Assembly: GCA_963922205.1 (NCBI GenBank)
Contig: CAWUHX010000065.1
Coordinates: 496,001 to 560,000 of the forward strand
Length of the DNA stretch: 64,000 nt
Reading direction: 5' to 3'
From: Romanomermis culicivorax
Taxonomy: Eukaryota > Nematoda > Enoplea > Mermithida > Mermithidae
Part shown: piece after piece, positions 1-12,900 of the stretch
Numbering within the stretch: position 1 is the stretch's first letter
Layout of the letters: each line of letters opens with the position of its first letter
The notes under the pieces: generated by a model
Seen by the model: the letters and a program-made list of their open reading frames with translations, nothing else
Database searches by the model: none
Told to the model about the DNA's origin: nothing
Program-made: the position numbers and the translations under genes

Positions 1-3000
1 CATCTGTGAAAAAGGTAGACCGAATAAAAAAAAATTTCAAATTAAGAAAATAAAACAGTTGAATTTAGTAAGAGAAACGCCCTTCTTATCATCACACGCT
101 GATGCTGCGGTGTCTAAATCACCTCACGAAGCCAAACAGTTTCTCCACTATCCAGAAAGTCACTTTAGAAACTTCAAAGATTACGCAGCCTTCGTCATTG
201 GATGCTTCCACCAAATTCCAGTTCACATCAATATAGCACGTCCATCCTTAAACACCATGCAAATAGCATGTATAATAAATCTCGACGTAGCAGAGGAAAA
301 AATGATTGTGATCGCGAATTTTATTTTCGGGAACTTTAAGGACGTCGCAATTGCTACAAAAGAAATAGTCAAATTTTATGCTGAAACTGAAAGACACTAA
401 GTTGCCGGTAAACGAGCTATAGTTTTGTATGCAGTTTATGATTCAGCAATTGGAGAAAGAGAAAGAAAAACGGAAATCTTCAACGAGGACCATCTGTCGA
501 TGCCATACAATAGTATGCAACGCTCAAAAAGATCCATTTGTGAGTATGATGATAGCATGAAAAGAGTGGAAGAGCGGGAAAAAGTTCCAATAACTGAAAT
601 TGGTTTGTATGAAAAAGTAACATTTTTCGAGACTCTTGGAAAGGTCACCCATGGTATAATGACAGGTTTGATGTTGAAATCTATGTTCGCCGATTTAGTG
701 CAAGGTAATGATTGGGGTGTCGCCTTAAACATCAGATTCGTCCTAGCAAACTTTGGAGCCAGTTACGCATCGTCCCGTTTGATCACAAAGGCTAGAACAT
801 TAAGCGAAAAGGGTAGAACGCTGCTTGGAGCCACGTTTAAGTCCAGCGCACCATTTTTGGCTCGTAGCGCTTCATTTTTGTTTGTTGGCTATGATTTGTA
901 CGGAAATGTGCACTCCAACGACACAAGTACAGAGAACAAGGTGGCCACAGGCGCAGATATTGCTTACCTGAGTTTAGACCTGACTGAAACTGCGATAGAA
1001 GTGGCTGAGACTGTTGGCGTTATCGAGGGCATTTCTGCTGCAGGCGGACCAATTTTATGGGCTGTGAGAGCAGCCGTCATGATTGGATCAGATATCTACA
1101 ATGCTGTGAAACAAGTTGAGAGAATAATGACTGTTTTTCCACTGACAGGACTAGAAAGATTACTGGAAGGTGTGCGGGCATTCATCGGACTGGGGTCCAG
1201 TAGAGCAGTCAATGACAAGGTGACATTGCAAGCCAACGAGAGAATCATGCAAAAGTTGTTGCCTTCGATTATCGATAATGAAAATATAAAGCGTTACGTA
1301 ACTCCTCTACAGTCTATATAAAGTTGCTCATGGAATAAGTTTATCGACTTGACTGCTGGTATTCACAAATTTTTACTCTCAGCTGCTACACCCGCATTGA
1401 ATTATGAATTCTCCTACTTTTGTTCCATGACAGATAATGATAAATGTAATCTTTCCAAATTTTTCGAACTTTGATCACTATTTAGGTACTTATTTAGTGG
1501 TGGGTCCCTTGTGAACACGCACATGTGCACTGGTGTGGCTGGAATTGTAAATTGGCAAAATGGGCATGCTGATTACCTACTATGAACTGACTGATGGATG
1601 CGATTACGTCAGGGCATGTAGGAACAACCCGAACATTTTTGAACTGGGCAACGGTAAAAATGACGTTGATGGTGGTGATAAGGATGACGTCTTCCTCTCA
1701 ATTGAAAACCAAAATACGGGCTACTTAAACAGGAAAAAGGGCTCAAATTTATTGAGTCTGGCTCGTTACAAGTTTGAGAGCACCATTAACGTTACAGATA
1801 GATGGTTGATGCACATGAGTGACATCAGAAAGTCTAAGAAAATGGTCGGAATTTCAAATGTTGATCAAATTCATGGAAAATTTGACCTAACAAACCGCGT
1901 TACAGTATGGTGCACATTGAAGAACTTGAATGCATATGGTGGGTCACAATCAGCTGGCTATGAAAAAATAGACATTCCGAATCTTCCGAATTGTTGGTAT
2001 AATCTTACTATAACCTTATTTCCAAACACAGGAGTTATCAACGACGCTCCTCATGGTCATTTCCACCACTATATCCAGAAAGTAGAAAATTGTCATTCCC
2101 AAATATTTCTCGAGAAGCAAAGCGTAACTGCTGAACATTTACTCACCTTCGAGTATAACTTTTTTGACTTTTCTTCAGTTCATACTCTGCTCCATTTGCA
2201 CCCAAAGAAACTAATTTTTACTACGTATGATAACAGCACTTTCACTATTAAAGCTTTCTCATTGCAAAATGTGAAAATTGCTTTCAGAGATGATGTACAG
2301 TTTCATCTGCACAACAAGCATCTTGTGGCAGTCTCGACTACTTCCCAGAACATGACAGTGGTCGAAAATTTTTATGCCAGTATAATTTCGGCATCCACCT
2401 TAACGATGATTATTCACAGTATATTTTCCAATGAAACTTTAACACTGTCCAGAAGTCGACGTCATGTTAAAGAGGATCGCAGTCGGTCTGTGAACATATA
2501 CAATTCCGACTAACTCAAACGGGAAGACTCACTTGAAGGGCAACCAGCATCAGAACATATTCACTATTTCACCATATTTCGAAACTAATACGTCATGTGC
2601 AGAGTTTCATGAAGTTGCCATTTCTGTAACGGGAACCAGCAAAAATTTGATAGATTTTCCAAGTGTCAGACGGGCAGTTTTATCGTCCGAAATAACTTTT
2701 AAATTGGTCACACTGTGCATGCAGATGCTCTAGTGATTCATGCATTTTACGACGATGAAAGTAGTACACTTCAGTGTGATCGGAAAATCGGTCAAATTGA
2801 AATATTTTTTAAAAATTCGACAAAAAATATGGTCCTCATGAACAAAGGACCATTGAGATTGGAGTTCAAAGATAATCGTTCATACTTGGAATCGCCGCCC
2901 TTACGTTTCAACCAGTCGCACAATATGGTCATCCTGTCTGATCACGATATAGAAGAAACTACGGGAATTATTATATATAAGAATCTAGGGAATGAGTATG

Positions 3001-3782
3001 TATTCTTTATGCACAATGGCACTCTTCTTTTTACTAATGTTCATCAAAGTAACGACTCTTGTCAAATGCTGAACGGGATATCAAAAGACAGTGTTGTTGT
3101 TCTAATTATGGACCATTCATCCTCACAAGCGCTGCAAAGCATAATTCTGAAGTTTAATGATGTAAGTATTTATCTGCAAGCAATAGTGGAAAGCAAAGTT
3201 GGCAGATGGGTCGATTTGGTTGCAAAATTTGATTTGATGAAACGTATATGGCGATCTATTCTGAAACTACCAGTTTTGACTGCTCCGATCATAGGGCCAG
3301 CAGATCCTAAAGAGGTTGGTCAGCAATCCGAAGGCTCTGAGATTCTGCACCAAGAAGAAAGTAAGTGTTGTGAGCAGTAAAGCAGATTGGCCAGTTTTTA
3401 TGTAAGGATTTTTTTCTCTTGCGTACAGGTTTCCGCAAAATTTTCCCGAATATAATTGCTGTCATCTTAAATAGACTAATGTTGGCTTCAATTTCAGCCT
3501 ATGTAAAAGATCAGCAGATTTCCGCGGATAATTTGGCTGGGGACACACTTAACATTGTGTTACCCGACGGATTTACAGCGCAAGCTAACATGGTCGATAT
3601 CATTCCTAAAGCAGAAGGTATATTTCAAAAAATTATTCAAAAAACATCAATAAAACTTTGAAAAAGTAACACTTCCAGCTTTGATGCATACTTCATCGAT
3701 CATAAATTATGTTGAAATTTGTAGCCGACTGTTTTTAGATACTACTCTGGGTCCTTACGCCTATACGGAAGAAGAGGAGTAA
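1..3782 (+). pseudogene. 3' part of a giant toxin-like / RTX-like protein gene, disrupted
   Basis: Coding-quality sequence runs from the window edge to a TAA at 3780-3782 but switches frame. A probable exon end at 14 and acceptor at 56-58 (AAACAG) open a frame that meets TAA at 398 and then continues in the same frame from 425 to TAA at 1319 and TGA at 1471. The frame then shifts at about 1575, about 2520 and about 2715. The 425-1321 block has a hydrophobic, Ala/Gly-rich central stretch (about 620-1130), as in membrane-inserting toxin regions. The 1560-2513 block opens with an Asn/Gly/Asp-rich RTX-like segment (1630-1700). The 3' end is clean: donor GTAAGT at 3361 with acceptor at 3428, and donor GTATAT at 3618 with acceptor at 3678, both in phase. 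Short spliceosomal introns show it sits in a eukaryotic genome. A bacterial origin is inference, as is the toxin relationship; the family was not identified. Some stops could be unrecognised introns, but the number of breaks favours a decaying gene. Confidence 0.55.
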
Positions 3783-6425
3783 GCGCAAAAGACGTATAAG
3801 AAAGAAGAAGAAGATATTTTTTGTGATATAGATTTTCGTGAATTGTACTCAATTGGTTAGAAAATGAAATAATAGATACATTTTTCAGGCGAGAGCAGAA
3901 TTTTCTTGGGCATATAACTGGTAAGCGGATAGTCCACTCTAATGCTATTGTGATTGGCTACTTACATACCAAATTCCCGCTGCAACTATTATTCGATAAA
4001 CGTTTAATCTTTCCCATCAGCACAGTTCATGATGGGCCAGCAGCAGAACATATTTATTCAAACTTATTAATACTGTCTAATATACTAATTCTTATATTTA
4101 TTCAAACTGTCTAATATTAAAACTACGATTCAGGTACCATTATTTTTGCAAGATACATACAGCCATAAAATTTCGGCGAATATGTTTGCAGGCAATGTCT
4201 TCCAATTAACTGAAATTCTAATAAAGAACTAAAACTTAAATGCAGGACTCGTGCTCTCCTGTGCACATTTATTTTTTGTGACAGTTAAAATTGAGGTGGT
4301 TGCTTTAGCTACTCTGAGCACTGTCAAAGGCCTTTCTCCTCGGGGGATGTTGTTGACACTGCTTTTCCCGTACGTAACTCCACAGTTCAAGTTCGCATCT
4401 GTATAGTTAACTTTTTTTCTTCTAATCCCCTGAGCCCTAGTATCGCCTATGCTTTACCATTGCAGGCCAAGGAGGTGGATTTGGCGAGTACCATTGCAAC
4501 GCTAGTATGACTAGACATTCAGTCACAGTCTGTTCTGTATATAATGTTTGCAAAATGAAAATTGACAAAAATCAGCTCTGTGGTTGAAATCGTTTGACCA
4601 TGAGATATTTTACTAAAAAATAGTAAATGCTTCGTTGAGTAGGCTCACAGTCAGCCCTAGTCTGTCTAAAAAATCCAAAAATCTTAAGTAGTACTTGCTC
4701 ACCACTTTTATTGTTAGGAAGCATTTTAAGGAAAAACGGACTATATGACAAAATTTTCCGAAATATCGGACAAAATGTACAAATCGACCTTCGGTATTTG
4801 ATATTTACTTAGCTGTTGCGTCCTGGCTTCGAATGGTTAGGAGGAGCGTCGAACCAGATGGGCAGAAGGTGTCCCCAGCAGTGATTACGGGAGGCAGGCA
4901 GAGCCGACAAAAATCTAAGGGAACTAGAAGGAAATCGAAGTGTACACTGTGTGCATTTGAGTTCAGAATGGTGATGTATGGTGTTATTGAACTTGATAGA
5001 TGTAGTCTGCTTTTGTTACATGCTGTTTCCCCGGAAAGAGTTGAACGCTAGCTCTACGTAAAATTATCGTCCGAGTTCAAAGAGGAAGCGAAAGAGTATG
5101 GATTAGATGCTGAATCGATGATAAGAAAATAATCAAGATTTATCAGATGAAAGCTCTGTTTTTCTTGTTTGGAACGGGAGGCAAAAACCCTGATCATCCA
5201 AATTTTGAAATCAATATTCTCCTATATTCTCAATCATCATTCACTCAAATTCAATGACTTAAATTCAAACTTAAATTTATGAAACCTCGAGCATAAGTCT
5301 GTTCTGTAGATTGTTAAAGTGGAAAAATTTGTATGAAGCAAGATCACAATGATTTTCCTTCTTCTGTTTAGTCATACACCTACTCTAAGATCATCCAGCC
5401 CCTTTTGTTCCCACTGTTGATTAAGTTTTGCCTCGATGATGATTGGTTGATGCGGGATAAATCAGGCTCTGCATTGCCATATTCAAGATTACTATAAAAA
5501 ATTATTTATAATCGAATACCATTTCAAGATTTATCTAGGACACGAGGAATCAAGTGCAACTTGATCATAAAAAAAGTAATCCGTTTATACAAACGAAGTA
5601 ATCAAAGTACATCTGGATTACAAAAATAATTACAAAAAGGTAGAATGAGATGGTAGAAATCAATATGGGCGGCACATCAAAGGATGGAAATTTTGAAACT
5701 GACCGAAGACGTTACTCCGCCTACAATGTTTATTTATACCGGACGGAACCCTGATGTCAGGACCAGCAAAGTTGGAAGGTTATTTTGCTATCCGACGGAC
5801 ATGTTGGTTTTCCATAAAAATTTTAATTTTCGGGAAATTCTCAACAAAACGTCAGAAATGTTTTTTTCTATCCAACTTGCAGTAATTGAGGAACGTGATC
5901 ACATTTCCGTTCTATTGCCGGGTTCCTGAGCAAATGCAGAATAGCAAGAGAACAGCCGATGCTAAAAAAAAAATTCATCAAAAACTTGAAAGCTCTCAAC
6001 AGAAATTTTTCCCAGGAAGAAAACGAACTCACAGAAAAACGCTGATCCCGTCGGTATCATTTTCTGCACAACTCTGTACAAAAAATGCACGCTTTTCAGA
6101 TCTACAGTATTATGCATTATTTCTACAAATTTTTCAAAATTCATCGAAAGTCTTTTTGTGAGGTTTTTTGATGCGTCTGTCTTTTTGGAAATTCTTTCAG
6201 TTTTTGATGAATCTGAGCTGAGAATAGTAATAGTAAAGAGTGGAAGATTCTTTCAGCCAATTCACTGAAAAGTTGTCAAAATCATAGAAACAATGCCATA
6301 CTTATCGACCTTTGATTTGAATTTCATCATCAATGTGCAGTACGCTAGAAATTTAAACATTCTGAACATGTTGTTGTTGAGGAAAAATTATCAGTATGTT
6401 CTATTTTTTTCAATTGAGCCTAATT
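3783..6425. other. Non-genic AT-rich stretch
   Basis: No coding region is convincing here; the open frames are short, of biased composition and lack paired splice signals. The only recognisable item is an end fragment of the M1 MITE family at about 4650-4747, ending in the AGCATTTTAAGGAAAAACGG type terminus. Confidence 0.5.
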
Positions 6426-6611
6426 TACTCCATTCATTTTCAAATGATCGATGCAGCGAAGTCGCAGCCCAACTTTTATTCAAAATTACAGAAGGCTCAT
6501 TGACTCTAATCAATAAATTTTCTTTCTTTTGATACAGGGTCCATTTCAAAATTATCGATATTGATTTCCAGATCTTTAGTAATGCTGCTTTTTCAAAACG
6601 AATGGAGTATA
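6426..6611. repeat. MITE family M4, copy 1
   Basis: The left end reads TACTCCATTCATTTTCAAAT followed by GATCGATGCAGC; the right end reads AAACGAATGGAGTATA, its inverse. The interior contains GAAGGCTCATTGACTCTAAT, which recurs in the copies at 50221 and 59264. No coding capacity is seen. Confidence 0.75.
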
Positions 6612-7059
6612 ATAATACACCAACCAATTTTTTCGTGTTAAACGTACTGTCGTCGGTCACTATTGAACCACATCGTGGTTTACACCACTGCACATTGACA
6701 TTTTCTATAAAATTATGTTGATTTTTCCTCCAACATTTTTGAAAACTCTTTTTGCATCCAAGCGTTCTAGAAAAAACGTTAACAATTTTAAAAAAGCATG
6801 TACAACTAAAGGCAGTTGAAAAGTTGACATTCATTTGGGCTGTGATGGCACTGTCCAGCCCGCATAGACCATACCGCCCATCTGGGGCCAGTTGCACTAC
6901 TGTATAGCTTTCTTGATCGAGCGGTGACTTTTTTTTATTGCACCAGTTCATTAGCTTCGTAACTTTGCATACTCCTAAAATAGTGAGGAGTCACTGTACT
7001 GTAAATTCCCAAGTTGCACTAAAATCTAATAGTTTAGTAATAGGTTTCACCTCTTATTA

Positions 7060-8870
7060 AGCGAAGCACACAACAACGAAACTCAAAATAGCGAGACACA
7101 ATACAGCGAAGTCTCAAAACAGCGATTCTCATTACAGCAAAGTCTCAATACAGCGATTCTCAAAAGAGCGAAGTCTAAAAACAGCGAAGTCTCAGAACAA
7201 AGTCCCAATATAGCGAATTTTTAAAAAAGTTATCTTTAGAATGAAAGAATGCTGATTGGACGGGGTAGACGATTTGGTGCTTGGCCTATTTGGTCCTCCA
7301 TTTCGATCTGGTGGATGCTGGTTGTCACACATTTTGACATCAATCGCCAGGTTTCTGACATAATGGCTTTGTAGCATGTGTTTTCACGACATTACAGCTT
7401 CTTATTCTAGTTTGTTCATTATTAACATATCTACATGCATGTTTTTTGTTTATTTTCCCTTTATTAACTTTATTTATTTTTATATACTTCTTATTTTGAG
7501 CCACTTTTTATTCTTTGAGTTTAATTTTTTTAGGTTGTGCACTTTTGTTTATTTTTTACCTACTTTTTATTACACTATTTTACTTCTCGTTTCTTTATTA
7601 TTTGTTTTTTGTTCTGCCTCTGCTTAATTATTTTATTTATTTCATCTTACTTGCTTATTTCATTTTGTTTTATTTATTTCATTAATTTAATTTTTTTTCA
7701 ATTAAGCTCTATTCAAAACAACTTTAATCGGGAATCCTTATGATAATTTTTTGTTTTCGTTTTTTTCAAACGTTTCGCAAAAATGTTTCTCTGACCAGTG
7801 TTTTTTTCTGCACCTGCACAGTGCAGAAAAGTCAAAAAAGTTTCTGCACTGCGGTTTTCTCCTGTTACCACCGTTTTTTCCCCTGACCTTTTGCCCAAAT
7901 GGGGGAGGGTTTAGAACTTGTTTCCCCATTTTCCCGAAGTCGTTTTTCGCTTTAAAATGCTCATAGACGCTTTATTTATGTATTTTTAAGCTTTTTCAAA
8001 CCTTCTGCTGTTATTCAGAGCTGTTAATTTATTAAAATTGAGGAAAAATTTGAAATTTTTGAGTTTGATCGAAGTCTAATCTACAAGCGTTGTGGAACAA
8101 ATTTTCCAGGAAAATATCCATAATGACTTTGAATTACATGAGAAATCGACGGTCAAGTCCTCTATGATGACAAGTGAGAGCCCAAAAAAGATTTTAAGTG
8201 CGAAGCGCCAGAAAATTTTTCGGGTATTGACATTCTGCGACGCTGAAAAGTCGATTTTTCGAACATTTATTTCAAGAATTAGATTCGAATTTTGTGTTCA
8301 AAATTCATAATGTCTAGAATTTTATCGAAAAATTTTAAAACCAGTAATTTATTCGCAAACTCTTATGAACGGTCGAAAAGATTTGAGTAAGAAAAGTAGA
8401 AATTTCCAAAAACTACTTCTATAAACATGAAATAATACGTTTAAGATGATGAAAACTATTGAAGATTAAATGATAAGTGAAGGTGTAGACATGTTAAAAG
8501 CCGTGCCTGAGCTAGGAAATAAGTAATAATGGTTATTAAAGTTATAACCGGCGAGAAGCGCCGGAAAATTATGAGATTATGACCTCCCAAAATGCATCAT
8601 CTTTTCTGTATCCGATGTGATCAAACACACGACTCAGAAAATTCTGCACCAGTGCAGAAATCACAAAAAAAATTCTGCACGAAGAACCGCAACTGAAACA
8701 CAAAAGCATGACAATCTCAATTAGCAAAAACGATTTTAATATACATAATTTGCATATTTATTATAAACATGATGTGTGCGATCAGTCCAATGCATAGAAC
8801 TTTTTACTTTTGAAAATCGCTGTTTTGAGTTTCGCTGCTCTGCTTCTGGGTTTCACTGTATTGAGAAGAC
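7060..8870. repeat. Foldback-type element with inverted minisatellite arms (A)
   Basis: At 7065-7215 a degenerate unit of about 16-18 bases, close to ACAGCGAAGTCTCAAA, is repeated about eight times. At 8815-8870 the reverse complement of the same unit appears (CGCTGTTTTGAGTTTCGCTG and relatives), about three units. The two arrays face each other across about 1.6 kb of AT-rich DNA with no gene. The interior holds paired TGCAC...GTGCA segments at 7808-7850 and 8638-8685, also inverted relative to each other. Confidence 0.55.
8195..8572. repeat. Palindromic CCGGCGC-type repeat, two degenerate copies
   Basis: GCGAAGCGCCAGAAAATTTT at about 8200 and CCGGCGAGAAGCGCCGGAAA at 8548 match the pair at 63679 and 63800. 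The core is a short interrupted palindrome followed by an A/T run. Confidence 0.5.
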
Positions 8871-9920
8871 ACCTAGTAATATTCTTTAAAATTCTATCCA
8901 AAGGATACAAGAAATGTTTAATTGATATTTTCGGAACAAAATTCCACTCTGTTTATATTTCTGGACCATATTCTACACTCTAGCCGCTCCTACACCCCGA
9001 AATAATCTGTTCATTTTATTTAAAACACTACGAAAAAAGAAAATACAGTAATTATGTCATTTTGTTAAAAGTACCCATACGACGGAAATGTACAAGTGTA
9101 AAGACTAGACGGACATTGTGTAATACAAACGAATAGAGAGGAGCAAAAAATTGCAGGAGCCAATTTTCGAGGGAAAATCGTGGCGAACCTTATACAACAA
9201 GAATCGGAATGTAAAGAAGCACACGAAAAAGACCTCTTCATATAAATACAAGGTACATGTCGGGGGACCTGCGGCGGAATGTAAACAAAAAATTAATAAA
9301 TGTACATAATTTATATGCAAATTGCAACAACTTTTTGGTTAATTAGCATGGAATGATTATGAGCGAGGTAAAAAATTGCCGGAAAAACAGGAATAAAAGA
9401 TAACAAAGATATCGGAAGTTAAAAACTTCCAGCGAATGTAAATTATACCCAACAAACAAGAAAAAGAACCATCGCGAGAGGAAGGTAAAAATGACGAAAA
9501 AATTCAACTTTGCAGCAAGCAAACTGAGAAAAGTTTGATGTCCGCAAGACTATAAACTTAAATGTTTAGAAAAAGGATTCATCCACAAAAACCCGCGAAA
9601 TTTTTAGTCGAAGAAATGCGCAATTTTTCAAACGTCAACAAAAAGAAATATTTACACACACGTAAAATTCTCAAATTAACAAAATTTAAATTGAAAAAAG
9701 GCCGGCGGCGAAGTTTGCTTTTAGAAAAACGAAAACAAAGAAAAAAACGCCGTTTCCCCTTAAATTATTTTTTAGAATCCCGCAAAAAGTGTGACACGCA
9801 ACAAGACGAAAATAATCTTTTTTTACAAAAATCGCCAAATTGCAAAAAGCGACTAGTGAAAATACAGTAAAACTTTGGATTTTTAAATGCTCTTTTTTGA
9901 TTAAAAAAATTGTCTTTTTT
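8871..9920. other. Non-coding; 3' flank of the MYT1-family gene
   Basis: AT-rich DNA beyond the stop codon of the minus-strand zinc-finger gene; it should include that gene's 3' UTR. A Lys/Arg-rich open frame on the plus strand (9562-9870) reflects the A-rich sequence. On the minus strand an AATAAA occurs near 9017, about 0.9 kb past the stop; no nearer canonical signal was noticed. Confidence 0.4.
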
Positions 9921-12900
9921 TTACTGTAAAGCTTCGTTTTTCGATGCCGACGCATCGTCCTTGGTCGACGTCGACGACGGCACGCATGGTAAACGCAATG
10001 TTGCTAACGGGGAGCCGCCGCCGTTGCCGAAAAACGCCGCCGGGTTGAATTGCGAGGCCAACAATAAACTGAGATAATGTTTTTGGAATGCGGCTGCTTC
10101 GGCGGCGGCCAATATCTGATCTCCATGATTGATATTCGGAGCGAAATCTGCTTAAAAGTGCAATCATTACAACATTATATATACAGGGCGGCTCGAAAAA
10201 GCGGTTCACTCAAAAGTGCTACTTTACAGTAACAAGAAACCTAAAATTCCGTTCGCCTTTAACTTCAGTATTATGCATGGTGGAAAATTAGAGTAATTAA
10301 AATCTAAGGCAAGATCACAGAATTTTCGAGATATAGATTTTAGAGAAATCAAAAAATTCATAAAGAGCGCACAGTTAGATCGTTTGAAATGAAAGTTTGT
10401 TCTCAATTTGCTTAAAAACCAATTTTGGATCCTTAAGCAGCTCTCAAAGAAAAAAATACAGAAAATTTTAGAAAATAGAAAAATTCCATCCAAGTACAAC
10501 ATGTTCATTCATGGTTACCAGAATTGAAGACTGTAATCAGAAACCAGACGTCCTTCACTGTCCGATGAGTTCAGTTTTGGTTGAGTTCAAGTTTTTTACA
10601 GTAATTGTCATAGCCGAATACTTCTCATTATTAAATTTTATGAGATGAAGTAAAAATCGACATCAAAAAGCAATGGCTTACTGCAAAAGGATACAGTTCA
10701 AGGAAAATGAAGATTTGAAATGATAAGCTATAGTTTGTTTTTATGCTTAATTACAGGGGAAATCAAGTGTCTGTGTCATAATTTTACGATTTTCTGCCGA
10801 ACCATATGTCGGATAGGAATGAACATTTGTCAGCACACTCATCTAACTTTAAACAATTTTTCTTTTTTCAAAATTGTATTTTCCAAAAAACACAGAATAC
10901 AGCATCTAATTACAGTAATCAAGCAATTGGGTATCATTGAATTGCTCTTTTTCGAACTTGTGATTCTAAAGGCCAGTTTCTTCGATTTTGCACGTGAGAC
11001 TACAGCAACTTTAACAGGAGTTGGCATGTTTCTTACTGTAACAGAACAGCTTTGAACTGGATACCATTTTTTTGAGACTATTCCTCCACTAATCATAAAA
11101 AGAACTCACTCGTCTCGTGGGCTTCGTTTTGATGAACGTTCAATGGCAATTTGGTGCCCAGATTCGCCGTTTCAGCCAACAAATTTTGGATCAAAGCTTC
11201 TTTATTTTGCGTCGTCGTTGGCTCCGCTACGTCATTTTTGAACAATTCTCGTTGAATAAATATTCTTTGTTGTTGTTGCTGCTGTTGAGTTTCATCGTGT
11301 TGTTTTTCGGGGCTATTCACGAAAGTTTGTTGTAAAAAGTTAGCCGCGGCTGTTCTACGTCTGCGATGATAAAAAATCAAGGTTACAGTAAGAATATTAC
11401 CGTATCTTTCGAACGGAAAAACTTACTTTTCCATTTCTTGTTGTTTTTGCAAAGCCATCAAAGCCATTTTTGTTCTTCGACTAGCCAACGGGCATCCTGA
11501 CGCGCTTAAAAAGGCAACGAAATTACAGTGACGGAAATTTTAATCAAAAGGAGTAAATTTATCAAAAAGCAGGATAACGGCTGGAACAGGGTATACTTAG
11601 CGATCGTACCTTCTATGGGATAAATATTTCCCGGTGATGTGACCCGAGCCGTCGCAACCTTCAACGGGACATTTAAGCAATTCAGATTCGTCCTTGGGCC
11701 GTCGGGGGCGTATGGCACGTGGGCAGCCGGACAAACTACGGTGCGAGGAGTAATTGCCGCTGACGTGGCCCGAGCCATCGCATCCTGGTGTTGGACATCT
11801 GAAACAAACGGTATAATTTTCGAATTTAGCTACAGTAAATGTTACGTTTGACGCGAGTTGCAGAAAAACATTGTTTTTGTAACTTTCGTATCTAGTACAA
11901 AAATCAAAAAGCCTGCTACAGTAGCCTTGCTTCTTTAAACCACTTTTTACTTGAAATCTTGCTGCATGAGCAACGCCGAACAAGGACTGACGTTGCGACT
12001 GGCGGTCGACGGCGAATGCATCGAATTGGCCGACGATTGAGGCGCCGGTGGTGGGCTAAATTTCGGATGAACGTCAACGACGTCCATCGCAGTTGGATTA
12101 CCGCCATTTTTGAGACGTCGATTTTGTTGCCCACCCAAGACGGCGGACGCCATTTCGGTATCGGGCGACGAACTCGCCGGCGATATGGGCGTATAGGAGG
12201 CCAACGACGACCGACCGTTAGTCATTTTAACATCGCGGTGATTGTTGATGGGCAACAACAGTTTTTGACTGTTCAAAGGGCTGGATTCGCGGCTTTCGAC
12301 ATAAGACGATTTGGACGAAGCGGTACTATTTTTCATGGACAAGTCGAGAGCTTCGTCGAGGGGAGCGGAATCGGCCTGAAAATCAAAAAAAGATACATTG
12401 CTGTAGTGGAAAAGTATGGATTTTCAGAGAAGTCGAAACTCAAGGATCACTGTAGAACGTGCTGCTAAAACAAAAAATGCATAGCTTCAAAAGGAGAAAA
12501 AGAAATTGAAAGATGAAAGCATTTCGAGTTATTCTTGAAGATTCGATGTCAAAATTTTTAGAATTTTAATTAAAATCATTGAACTTTCTGTTCTGCCCAT
12601 GATCAGACTTGCAGACATTCGGCCGAAAATTCATTTAATGAACCAGGAACTAACTCCCACCTATAAAAACCATGATAAAACAGCTGCCATATCAATGGAG
12701 CCATAGGCATTTTGATCAGGCCGGAGGCTATGCAGATAGAGGCGTGCAGAAAAAATGGTCGTAATTGAGGAAAGAAATTCTTTGATGAAAGTGAAGTCCA
12801 TCTATAAGCTTAATTAGATGAAATAAAGAAACATGAATAGCAGCTGAATTCCTGGCAAATCCACCGATGTTATGCTTTCGACCATTGTCTTGCACTGATT

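Noticed and set aside
7376..7743. Phe/Tyr/Leu-rich hydrophobic frames resembling membrane proteins
   Set aside because: T-rich DNA inside element A; no start, splice or motif support, and overlapping frames are equally hydrophobic.
9562..9870. 102-codon Lys/Arg-rich frame
   Set aside because: A-rich 3' flank of the zinc-finger gene; no splice or start support, composition driven by base content.
11959..12468. 169-codon Arg-rich frame on the plus strand
   Set aside because: It lies exactly antisense to exon 4 of the zinc-finger gene and mirrors its codon bias.
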